A stretch of DNA of 64,000 bases from SIG575 sp045542485 (lineage in GTDB: Bacteria > Bacillota > Clostridia > Oscillospirales > Acutalibacteraceae), in assembly GCA_045542485.1 (NCBI GenBank), contig JAZQLC010000019.1:42533-106532 (forward strand), written 5' to 3'. This document shows, in pieces, positions 48,657-55,695 of this stretch (positions within the stretch are counted from its first letter, which is position 1; every line of letters begins with the position of its first letter). A model generated the notes under the pieces. The model was not told the origin of the DNA. It did no database searches and worked only from the letters and a program-made list of their open reading frames with translations. The position numbers were made by a program, and so were the translations under genes.

Positions 48657-50251
48657 TGTCAAAACGAGTGTGCTGTCTTTACCGAGTTTCAACAGGTAAG
48701 CAGGTTGATTATGACAGCAATAATGAAGCGGATATCCCGATGCAGAGAAAGGCTTGTCATAAGTTTGCAAGTGAAATGGGTTGGGATATTGTTCACGAGG
48801 AACAGGAAGACGGTGTTTCAGGTCATAAGGTGCGAGCTGAAAACCGTGATAAAATTCAAATCATAAAAGACCTTGCGAGAAAGAAAAAGTTTGATATTCT
48901 GCTTGTGTTTATGTTTGACCGTATCGGCAGAATCGCAGACGAAACACCTTTTGTTGTTGAGTGGTTTGTTAAAAACGGTATCGAAGTTTGGAGCACCCAA
49001 GAGGGCGAACAAAGATTTGATAATCACATTGATAAGCTCCTGAACTATATCCGTTTCTGGCAAGCTGACGGCGAAAGTGAAAAAACATCTGTCAGAACAA
49101 AAACAAGTCTTGGTCAGTTGGTTGAAGCAGGTCATTTCAAGGGCGGCGTTGCCGCCTTTGGATACTACCTTGTAAAAAGCGGCAGATTCAACAAAAGAAA
49201 ACATGAGCTTTATGACTTGAAAGTTAATCCCAAAGAAGCGATTGTTGTTAAAATCATATTTGACAAGTACACCACCGAGGGTTACGGAGCTCACAGAATT
49301 ACAAGTTGGTTGAACAACAACGGTTACCGAGCAAGAACGGGTAAAATGTGGCATGAAGCTACAATCCGAGGTATTCTTTGCAACCTGACGTACACTGGTG
49401 TTCTCCGTAGTGGCGATTCACATTCCGAGGTTATACCCGAACTGCAGATAATTCCGCCTGAACAGTATGAAAGAGCAATGATGATTATGAAAGAACGTTC
49501 AGACAGGAAGAAAGAAAATCCCACAGTTCCTCTTAATACAAAAGGTAAATCACTTATCTCCGGCAAGGTTTACTGTGGACATTGCGGATCAAGGCTGAAT
49601 CTCACAACGAGTGGAAGATACCGTAAAAGAAAAGACGGTTCTGTTGATACGACCAAACGCATCAGGTATGCCTGTTATGGCAAGAGCAGAAAGCAAACAG
49701 AGTGCAACGGTCAGTCGGGGTACACCTTGCACATTCTTGATGATTTGATTGATGAGATTGTTCGTGATATTTTCAGAAAGATGAAAGGTGTGTCAAAGAG
49801 TGATGTAATCAAGCTCCGTTATGCTGATGAGCTTGAAGTGAGAAAAGCAAGACTCTCAATGTTAAAAGCGGATTACAGCAAAGAGTTTGAAAATCTTACC
49901 ATACTGAAATCCGAGGTTATTAAGGCAATTAAGGGTGAAAGCTCCTTTTCGGCTGATACTCTTTCGGAATTGATTGCGGAATCTGAAAAGGAGTGCAGCA
50001 GACTTTTTGATTTATGCACTGATGCAGAAAAAGATGTTGCCGACGGTGAAAGTGTTCTCAAAAACTTATCCGACAGCTTTGATGAACTGATTTCCTGGGC
50101 AGAGCTTTATGATAAAGCAAGCTTTGAAAAGAAGAAAATGATTGTGAACTGTTTGATTAAACGGGTTGAGGTCAGCAGAGGATATAAGCTGAAAGTTGAG
50201 TTTAACATTGACTTTGAGCAGTTTATGGTGGGTATTGATAAAGCGGCGTAA
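48656..50251 (+). CDS. Large serine recombinase (integrase of the element)
   Basis: This 531-residue protein has the resolvase catalytic domain with RVSTGKQ (Ser12), DGVSGHK and FMFDRIGRIADETP. The recombinase domain follows (FGYYLVKSGRF, HRITSWLNNNGYRARTGKMW), then a zinc ribbon (CGHCGSRL ... CYGKSRKQTEC) and a C-terminal coiled coil. All key residues are present, so it should be active. It lies 1 kb from the right end of the element. Serine integrases recombine short attP and attB sites; the 24-bp arms and TGGGAG core described here are the likely sites. Confidence 0.95.
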   Translation: MSKRVCCLYRVSTGKQVDYDSNNEADIPMQRKACHKFASEMGWDIVHEEQEDGVSGHKVRAENRDKIQIIKDLARKKKFDILLVFMFDRIGRIADETPFVVEWFVKNGIEVWSTQEGEQRFDNHIDKLLNYIRFWQADGESEKTSVRTKTSLGQLVEAGHFKGGVAAFGYYLVKSGRFNKRKHELYDLKVNPKEAIVVKIIFDKYTTEGYGAHRITSWLNNNGYRARTGKMWHEATIRGILCNLTYTGVLRSGDSHSEVIPELQIIPPEQYERAMMIMKERSDRKKENPTVPLNTKGKSLISGKVYCGHCGSRLNLTTSGRYRKRKDGSVDTTKRIRYACYGKSRKQTECNGQSGYTLHILDDLIDEIVRDIFRKMKGVSKSDVIKLRYADELEVRKARLSMLKADYSKEFENLTILKSEVIKAIKGESSFSADTLSELIAESEKECSRLFDLCTDAEKDVADGESVLKNLSDSFDELISWAELYDKASFEKKKMIVNCLIKRVEVSRGYKLKVEFNIDFEQFMVGIDKAA

Positions 50252-50257
50252 TAGAAA

Positions 50258-50289
50258 AACCCGAGCAGAGTTCTTTCTCTGTTCGGGTT
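50258..50289 (+). terminator. Terminator after the recombinase gene
   Basis: AACCCGAGCAGAG / CTCTGTTCGGGTT stem with a T-rich tail, 7 bases after the stop codon. Confidence 0.85.
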
Positions 50290-50296
50290 TCGTACG

Positions 50297-51007
50297 TTAC
50301 TTCTTCTTTTTGAAAAACAAATCTAATGCCTTGTAAGTTGCCTTACCTATAACATCTTTAGGCATATCGGCCTTATTGTTCTTTGTTATTATTTTATTAT
50401 ATTCAGCATTTAATTTTTTATTCGCGAACTCATTGCTATAGTATTTTTTTACTCGTGACGCCTTTTTCCAACTAGGAATAGCAAACACTAATAGTATCAA
50501 AATGCTGGCGAGTATAGCTAATACATTTCCTTTCACTAAGAAATAATAGCCTAACAAAGCTAAAATAAATGGCAACCATGAAACAATAAAAACATAATAG
50601 AATAAGGCTTTCTTACGTGCTTTATCTGTATTTGTTAAGCGATAAACTAAATTATTGATATTGTTATTTTCAATGTAAACAGATTCATATATGTATCCGT
50701 TCTTATCATCTCTATGTTCTAAATCTTTTATAACGATTGTTTGCAAATCATCACTTTCACTAATATCAAAAGAAACATCACATACAAGAGAATTTATAAC
50801 ACTTTCGCCATCAACAAAACCATCAACAAGAGCAAACAACAAATTTAATAATATTCTGTTCTTTTCTAAAACTTGTATTTCTACATTAGTGTTATCATAA
50901 ATATCCAAACTTGTAATTGTATTCTCCTTATTTAAAGAAAAAGTATTGCCGTTACAAATAATGTTTAAATTTTTATAAGATGATTCATTAACAATGTTTA
51001 ACTGCAT
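50297..51007 (-). CDS. Membrane protein of unknown function (element cargo)
   Basis: The 236-residue protein has a ~140-residue soluble N-terminal part (QLNIVNESSYKNLNIICNGN), two adjacent membrane helices (LFYYVFIVSWLPFILALLGY and VLAILASILILLVFAI) and a basic C-terminus ending in KKKK. The ATG at 51007 follows GGAGGATATATT. No family was recognised. It is AT-rich like the STAND gene and lies between the recombinase and the replacement tRNA. Confidence 0.75.
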   Translation of the reverse strand: MQLNIVNESSYKNLNIICNGNTFSLNKENTITSLDIYDNTNVEIQVLEKNRILLNLLFALVDGFVDGESVINSLVCDVSFDISESDDLQTIVIKDLEHRDDKNGYIYESVYIENNNINNLVYRLTNTDKARKKALFYYVFIVSWLPFILALLGYYFLVKGNVLAILASILILLVFAIPSWKKASRVKKYYSNEFANKKLNAEYNKIITKNNKADMPKDVIGKATYKALDLFFKKKK

Positions 51008-51091
51008 AATATATCCTCCGTAAAACATCTCTTATTTTAGAGTATACCACAAGAGGAAAAGATTTTCAATAAATATACAGTTATGAAAAAA

Positions 51092-51114
51092 TCCGCAATC
51101 ATAATGATTACGGA
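51092..51114 (-). terminator. Terminator after the element-borne tRNA-Ala
   Basis: TCCGTAATCAT / ATGATTGCGGA on the minus strand is followed by TTTTTTC, just after the tRNA CCA. Confidence 0.85.
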
Positions 51115-51119
51115 CTTCA

Positions 51120-51196
51120 TGGTGGAGCATAGGGGGGTCGAACCCCTGACCTCTTGACTGCCAGTCAAGCACTCATCCCAACTGAGCTAATGCCCC
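51120..51196 (-). tRNA. tRNA-Ala(GGC) carried by the element
   Basis: It forms a complete cloverleaf on the minus strand. The acceptor GGGGCAT / ATGCTCC has the G3-U70 pair. The anticodon arm is CTTGA-CTGGCAG-TCAAG (anticodon GGC), the T-arm is AGGGG-TTCGACC-CCCCT, and CCA is encoded. It has no promoter of its own that I can see. It lies downstream of the promoter and 5' half of the disrupted host tRNA and has the same anticodon. Confidence 0.95.
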
Positions 51197-51223
51197 ATGT
51201 GCATAATATTCAATTTTTAACGA

Positions 51224-51247
51224 GGGTGCGTTTCTGAGTGCCTTGGG
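51224..51247 (+). repeat. Right terminal inverted repeat of the element (attachment arm)
   Basis: Read outward on the plus strand it is GGGTGCGTTTCTGAGTG then CCTTGGG, 24 bp. It pairs in inverted orientation with 37152-37175. The two arms joined around the core would form a ~50-bp imperfect palindrome typical of serine-integrase attP. Confidence 0.85.
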
Positions 51248-51269
51248 CTCCCAGCTGAGCTACGCCCCC
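51248..51269 (-). pseudogene. 5' part of the split tRNA-Ala(GGC)
   Basis: On the minus strand this reads acceptor GGGGGCG, TA, D-stem GCTC and D-loop AGCTGGGAG. It then breaks off into the terminal repeat. The matching 3' part is at 37096-37155. GGGGGCG pairs with CGTCTCC there (two G-U pairs, one of them G3-U70). Confidence 0.88.
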
Positions 51270-51321
51270 ATATCTTAATTGAATTTTTGCCACAAACTAA
51301 AGTGTGGATGATTACTTTAAA

Positions 51322-51350
51322 AGTATATCATCCACATTGTGTTTAGTCAA
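51322..51350 (-). promoter_or_regulatory. Promoter of the split host tRNA-Ala gene
   Basis: On the minus strand, TTGACT (51345-51350), 17 bp, TATACT (51322-51327), about 52 bp before the tRNA 5' end. After insertion it reads through the 5' fragment into the element's tRNA-Ala. Confidence 0.85.
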
Positions 51351-51364
51351 GTGTTTTCGTAAAA

Positions 51365-53449
51365 TTACTCAATCATTCCCATATATCTTGCAAACCAATA
51401 AATGAGCATATAGGAGTAACCCGGAGCTGCACATCTTTCATCGTCTCCGTCGATATGATAAGGTCTTGTGCCTACTGCCGAGAACGGTCTTTCATCCCAC
51501 GCAAAGGGTTTCAGCGGTTTCACATTTCCTCCCCACTTGATGCTCTCATCCGACATAGGAACATTCTTTCTTGTGCTGTTAATCATTCTGTATCTGATAA
51601 GGCTCAGGGGATAATCCTGAAGAACCTTCACATTATAGTCAAGGTCACATACATCGCCTGTGAACGCACCGTAAATGAAGTTAAAGAACGGGTTGCCCTC
51701 GATTCTCTCGTATTCAAAATGGTGCTTAAGTCCCATCAGGATATAATTTCTGATTGCAGGGTCATCCTCCACCATAAGGTACGGGAAAGTATTGCACATC
51801 GCAAGATAATCGTCGATGTGACAGGTATGGCCGTCCTCGCGCTTATGATAAGCTGCATTGAGAAGAAAATGATGATCAAGAATCAGCTCATTATACTTCT
51901 TCATATACTTCTCATCGCCCGACATATGGTGGGTAATTTTCAGGAAACCGAGCATTTCAAGTGAGTTTACGCCCTTTTCCCACATCCATTTGCTGTCGTG
52001 GTTAAGGTCGTGCTCATTCCAACACGCCCATGTAGTAGGAAGATTGTCGTAATCGTAAAGATAACCGTCGTGCTCAAGAATATGGTCGGTAATATCACAC
52101 ACTGCCTGACGGATTTCTGCTTTTTCTTCTTCGTCTGCAACTAAATCATAGTAGAGCAGGAATCCCATATAGTGACCTGTCATTTCGTCTGAAGATGTGT
52201 CACCAAGCCACTCGTATGTACCGTCAGATGAGCGGTGCCACTCTGCGCCGATTTTATCCTCATCAAGACCAACTCCCCAGCCTTTTTCATCGGGGAATCT
52301 TACTGCACGAGCTGTAAATCCTTTTATTTCAGGAGCACGGGTCAGGAAGAGCATAGCATCCTTTGTTCTCTTTGCAGCTTTGAGAACTTCCTCGTCCTTT
52401 GTCACTGCATAGCAAAGGCAGAGTGCCGAAAGATAGCTTTGTGTCCACAAGCCGTCATTGTCAGTGATGTGTGAGCGACTTGCGTTTGTCATATCACCGT
52501 TTTCAATTCCGCTGATGCCTGTAACATAACCCTGCTTACGGGGGAAATATTTTTCAGTAAACTTAAAATGCTCCCACGCTTTTTCTTCCAGAGTCATTTC
52601 TTTCTGCTCAATTTTAATCACGCCACCCTCGGAGCCTGTGTAAAGAACACCGTTTCTTTCTGCAACTGCTGTAACATTAGTTGAGAAAGCATATCGTGTT
52701 GCAGGGAGATATTTTGCACTACCCTTTGAGATAAGGACTGCACCTGCGTCTGTACCGAGAAAAGCGTCGCCGTTTTCAAGGAAAGTAATTGCGTTGACGC
52801 TCTCTTCGGGAAGTATGCCAATCTGCTTACGGCTGTACCAACCGTCCTTGTAATCGTAAATATAGAGACCTTCCTTTGCACCTACCCAGAGGTACCCGAT
52901 CCGGTCAAAGGAAATTGTGTTGATATGCATTTCGGGCATAGGTGAAAAATCAGGGAAAATACATCTCCAGGTTTTTCTCTTACCCTCAAGACGCTGAACA
53001 GATCTTTCGTTTGCGATTGAAACTCTACCGTTTTTCTCATCAAGGCAGAAGCTTTCAAACTCTGTCCGGTTTTCAACCTCAAATTCGCCGTTGTATTCAC
53101 CGAAAAGGCGTTTATCCGTCAGAACATAAAGTCTTGTCTCACCGCCGATTGCAGTGATTTCCTCTTCAAACTCACTTTTTATTTTAACTTCATTTTCGTC
53201 AACAAGATAGAGAGTTTTACCACTTGCAGCGTAGGTTTTTCCGTCCTTATCAGAGTGCACACAAGTAATGCTTCTGTCTGCAAGAACTGTACTCCACACG
53301 CCATTTTCAAGCTTGTGAAGACCTTTTTCCGACGCAGCATAAACAGTGTCATCCCCTGCCACAGACAGAGATTTGATGTCGCTGTCAATGGGATAACGGG
53401 TCATAACCTTCTGGAGATACGGGGCAGTTTTGTAGATTGGCTTTTTCAT
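51365..53449 (-). CDS. Beta-propeller plus helical-barrel protein, glycosidase-like, unknown specificity
   Basis: This 694-residue cytoplasmic protein has two parts. Residues ~20-290 hold repeated propeller blades (DDTVYAASEKGLHKLENGVW, DRIGYLWVGAKEGLYIYD, NGDAFLGTDAGAVLISKG), as in two-component-regulator propellers. Residues ~320-694 form a helical domain with GDTSSDEMTGHYMGFLLYYD, LPTTWACWN and DDYLAMCNTFPYLM. It shares the DTSSDE...W(A)xWN layout with the protein at 57680-59461. The fold suggests an (alpha/alpha)-barrel carbohydrate enzyme; no family was recognised. The ATG at 53449 follows AAAGGA. Confidence 0.72.
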   Translation of the reverse strand: MKKPIYKTAPYLQKVMTRYPIDSDIKSLSVAGDDTVYAASEKGLHKLENGVWSTVLADRSITCVHSDKDGKTYAASGKTLYLVDENEVKIKSEFEEEITAIGGETRLYVLTDKRLFGEYNGEFEVENRTEFESFCLDEKNGRVSIANERSVQRLEGKRKTWRCIFPDFSPMPEMHINTISFDRIGYLWVGAKEGLYIYDYKDGWYSRKQIGILPEESVNAITFLENGDAFLGTDAGAVLISKGSAKYLPATRYAFSTNVTAVAERNGVLYTGSEGGVIKIEQKEMTLEEKAWEHFKFTEKYFPRKQGYVTGISGIENGDMTNASRSHITDNDGLWTQSYLSALCLCYAVTKDEEVLKAAKRTKDAMLFLTRAPEIKGFTARAVRFPDEKGWGVGLDEDKIGAEWHRSSDGTYEWLGDTSSDEMTGHYMGFLLYYDLVADEEEKAEIRQAVCDITDHILEHDGYLYDYDNLPTTWACWNEHDLNHDSKWMWEKGVNSLEMLGFLKITHHMSGDEKYMKKYNELILDHHFLLNAAYHKREDGHTCHIDDYLAMCNTFPYLMVEDDPAIRNYILMGLKHHFEYERIEGNPFFNFIYGAFTGDVCDLDYNVKVLQDYPLSLIRYRMINSTRKNVPMSDESIKWGGNVKPLKPFAWDERPFSAVGTRPYHIDGDDERCAAPGYSYMLIYWFARYMGMIE

Positions 53450-53474
53450 AATCAACAATCCTTTTTAGTTAAAA

Positions 53475-54404
53475 TTATTTTATATAGTCATCAAGAAACA
53501 CTTCTGTTACGACTGCAAGTTCCTCGCTTCTGTTTTCAATACAGAAATGACCTGTATCAACCTCATATGTGAAATCGGGCTGAAGAAGTGTTGCTGTCTG
53601 CTCTTTCATAGCTCCTGTAAGAATCAGGTCTTTTGTGGCATTAATAAGAAGAATGGGACAATCAAGCTCTGCAACCTTGTCAAAATCTGTCACTGTCGCC
53701 GTGAATGATGTTCTGAAAAGATTGCCACCTGTTTTCGGAAGAGCCATAGGAACAGTGATGCCTGAAAGGTCGTAACTCTTTGTGAATTCCCAGTCCATAC
53801 TTGCCATAAGAAGAGCAAGTCTTACCAGGGGTGTAAGCTTTGTGATGACGGGAGTGATTGCATTCATAATGCCACTCATCACTTTACCCGTCATAAAGCC
53901 TTCCATAGCCTCGGGCATTTCGTTGATAGGCGCAGGGCAATAGAGAAGAAGTGCCTTGATGTCGGGATTTTCTACTGCGATGTTCATTGAAACGCCGCCG
54001 CCCATTGAGTGACCTGCAACAATCCATTCACTCATCGGTGCGATTGTTTCCGCAAGTTCTTTCACAAGTGTCTCACGGGGCACAAAGTCTGTGTTTTCAT
54101 CTTCACGGGTTGTATAACCAAATCCGGGAAGGTCGATAAGCAGACATTCATAGCCTCTCTGTGTCATCTCTGCTGCCATATTATTCCAGGCATATGTTGA
54201 GCAGACAAATCCGTGAAGCATTATGATCCTGCCCTTAGTTTCGCCCTCAGGGAAAAATCTTCTGTAATGAACGGTATAATCTCCGTATTCAAAAAATTCG
54301 CTGTTTTCAAAAGGCTTTTCTTCTGCATCGGCAGCAAGAGAAACAAATGAAAACATCATAATAAATGCTAAAAGAACGCTTAAAAATTTTACTGATTTTT
54401 TCAT
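53475..54404 (-). CDS. Exported alpha/beta hydrolase
   Basis: The 309-residue protein has a signal peptide (VKFLSVLLAFIMMFSFVSLAADA) and an alpha/beta-hydrolase core. The oxyanion region is IIMLHGFVCSTYAWN, the nucleophile elbow GHSMGGG, the acid in INATKDLIL and the histidine in VDTGHFCIENR. The catalytic triad is complete. It is probably an esterase or lipase-like enzyme outside the cell. It lies 25 bp upstream of the propeller gene and may be co-transcribed with it. A promoter is seen upstream. Confidence 0.88.
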   Translation of the reverse strand: MKKSVKFLSVLLAFIMMFSFVSLAADAEEKPFENSEFFEYGDYTVHYRRFFPEGETKGRIIMLHGFVCSTYAWNNMAAEMTQRGYECLLIDLPGFGYTTREDENTDFVPRETLVKELAETIAPMSEWIVAGHSMGGGVSMNIAVENPDIKALLLYCPAPINEMPEAMEGFMTGKVMSGIMNAITPVITKLTPLVRLALLMASMDWEFTKSYDLSGITVPMALPKTGGNLFRTSFTATVTDFDKVAELDCPILLINATKDLILTGAMKEQTATLLQPDFTYEVDTGHFCIENRSEELAVVTEVFLDDYIK

Positions 54405-54435
54405 ATAGATTTTCCTTTCTTTATAACATATTTTT

Positions 54436-54464
54436 ATTTTATCATATCACTCGTGCAAAATCAA
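54436..54464 (-). promoter_or_regulatory. Promoter of the alpha/beta hydrolase gene
   Basis: On the minus strand, TTGATT (54459-54464), 17 bp, TAAAAT (54436-54441). Confidence 0.7.
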
Positions 54465-54516
54465 GAAAAGTATATTTAAAAATAAGATGCACATAATTAT
54501 TCGGGAAGGTGATATT

Positions 54517-54666
54517 ATGAAAAATTCTTACTTTGATTACTATGAAGAGCTCGAGGATGATGAATTGTATTCCGGAGAAAACTACTATGATGACGACTCC
54601 GAAGAAAACTATCCCTCAGCAGAAGAATATAACAGAATCCACAAACAGAAATATGATAATTTTTAA
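54517..54666 (+). CDS. Small acidic Tyr-rich protein, unknown function
   Basis: This 49-residue ORF starts at an ATG with GGAAGGTGA 5 bases upstream and ends at a terminator. The product (MKNSYFDYYEELEDDELYSG, later ENYPSAEEYNRIHKQKYDNF) has eight Tyr and seventeen Asp/Glu residues, no membrane helix and no known motif. Good start signals and a dedicated terminator support it as a real gene. Confidence 0.65.
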   Translation: MKNSYFDYYEELEDDELYSGENYYDDDSEENYPSAEEYNRIHKQKYDNF

Positions 54667-54685
54667 AGCACTCACTGAGTGCTTT
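54665..54685 (+). terminator. Terminator of the small acidic protein gene
   Basis: The palindrome AAAGCACTCA-C-TGAGTGCTTT is followed by TTTT and overlaps the stop codon. Confidence 0.8.
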
Positions 54686-54690
54686 TTTTA

Positions 54691-54719
54691 TTGCAAAAAT
54701 TCCTGATTTATGGTAAAAT
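54691..54719 (+). promoter_or_regulatory. Promoter of the manA operon
   Basis: TTGCAA (54691-54696), 17 bp, TAAAAT (54714-54719), 25 bp before the manA start. Confidence 0.7.
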
Positions 54720-54744
54720 ATTATTTTAGATAGGAGTGATATTT

Positions 54745-55695
54745 ATGTACATATTCAAACTTGAATCAGTTCTCAAGGATTACCTCTGGGGTGGCGACAG
54801 ACTTCTCAGAAAATACGGCTTCAAATCCGACAAGGATATCGCCGCAGAAGCCTGGGTGCTTTCCTGCCACAAGGACGGTCCCAGCACAATCGTAAACGGT
54901 GCTTTCGCAGGTAAAGAGCTCCGCTATGTGCTCACAGAAGAAATGATGGGTGAAAACTGTAAAAAGTTCGACAAGTTCCCGATTCTTACAAAGCTTATCG
55001 ACGCAAAAGACAATCTTTCTCTTCAGGTACATCCCTCTGATGAAACAGCCGACAAGGCTGCAGGTGAAGAGGGCAAAACAGAATCCTGGTATATTGCCGA
55101 CTGTGACGAGGGTGCGGAGCTTATTTACGGCTTCAAATCTGACATCACAAAAGAAGAATTCATCGAAAGCGTAAACGGCGGAACATTCATCGACAAAGTT
55201 AACCGTGTGAAAGTGAAGAAAGGCGAATGCTATCATATCGAAGCGGGTACTCTCCACGCAATCTGCAAAGGAATTTTTCTTGTGGAAGTTCAGCAGAACT
55301 CAAACACAACTTTCCGTGTTTATGACTATGACCGTGTAGGCGCTGACGGAAAGAAAAGAGAACTTCATGTTGAAAAAGCTCTCAGGGTTATAAATTATAA
55401 AAAACAGGAAACAGTTACTTTCTCAGGCGAAGAAAGCACTGAAAAATACTCAAAACGACTTTTATCAGAATGTGAATTCTATAACTTCTCAGAAGTTAAA
55501 ACTCACTCTGAATATGACGGCACTGCTGATGAAAAATCTTTCGTTTCTTTCGTTTGCATCGAGGGCGAGGGCGAAATCAGTTGTGATGAAAACACAGTTG
55601 CTATTAAACCCGGCGACTGCGTATTTATCCCTGCAGGTACGGGCTCATTCTGTGTCCGCGGAAATATGACACTTCTTGAAACGAGGGTTGATTGA
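54745..55695 (+). CDS. manA: Mannose-6-phosphate isomerase, class I
   Basis: This enzyme interconverts mannose 6-phosphate and fructose 6-phosphate. The 316-residue protein has zinc-site blocks LSLQVHPSDETADKAAGEEG and HIEAGTLHAICKG, with KTESWYIADCDEGAELIYGF between. The ATG at 54745 has AGGAG 8 bases upstream; a GTG three codons earlier overlaps that site. It overlaps the ABC-F gene by one base and heads an operon with two carbohydrate-type proteins. Confidence 0.94.
   Translation: MYIFKLESVLKDYLWGGDRLLRKYGFKSDKDIAAEAWVLSCHKDGPSTIVNGAFAGKELRYVLTEEMMGENCKKFDKFPILTKLIDAKDNLSLQVHPSDETADKAAGEEGKTESWYIADCDEGAELIYGFKSDITKEEFIESVNGGTFIDKVNRVKVKKGECYHIEAGTLHAICKGIFLVEVQQNSNTTFRVYDYDRVGADGKKRELHVEKALRVINYKKQETVTFSGEESTEKYSKRLLSECEFYNFSEVKTHSEYDGTADEKSFVSFVCIEGEGEISCDENTVAIKPGDCVFIPAGTGSFCVRGNMTLLETRVD

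Larger units (their letters stand above)
37150..51253. mobile_element. 14.1-kb integrative element inserted in tRNA-Ala(GGC)
   Basis: The borders are set by the two halves of a tRNA-Ala gene, each carrying the shared core CTCCCA (37150-37155 and 51248-51253). Immediately inside are 24-bp inverted repeats. A large serine recombinase lies 1 kb from the right end. Cargo includes a STAND NTPase, TnpV, a methyltransferase-phosphodiesterase-GNAT cassette, RepA remnants, HIT and GNAT proteins, ParB with repeats, and a replacement tRNA-Ala(GGC). No relaxase or conjugation gene is present, so it is at most mobilisable. Excision could still work if the recombinase is active. Confidence 0.85.
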
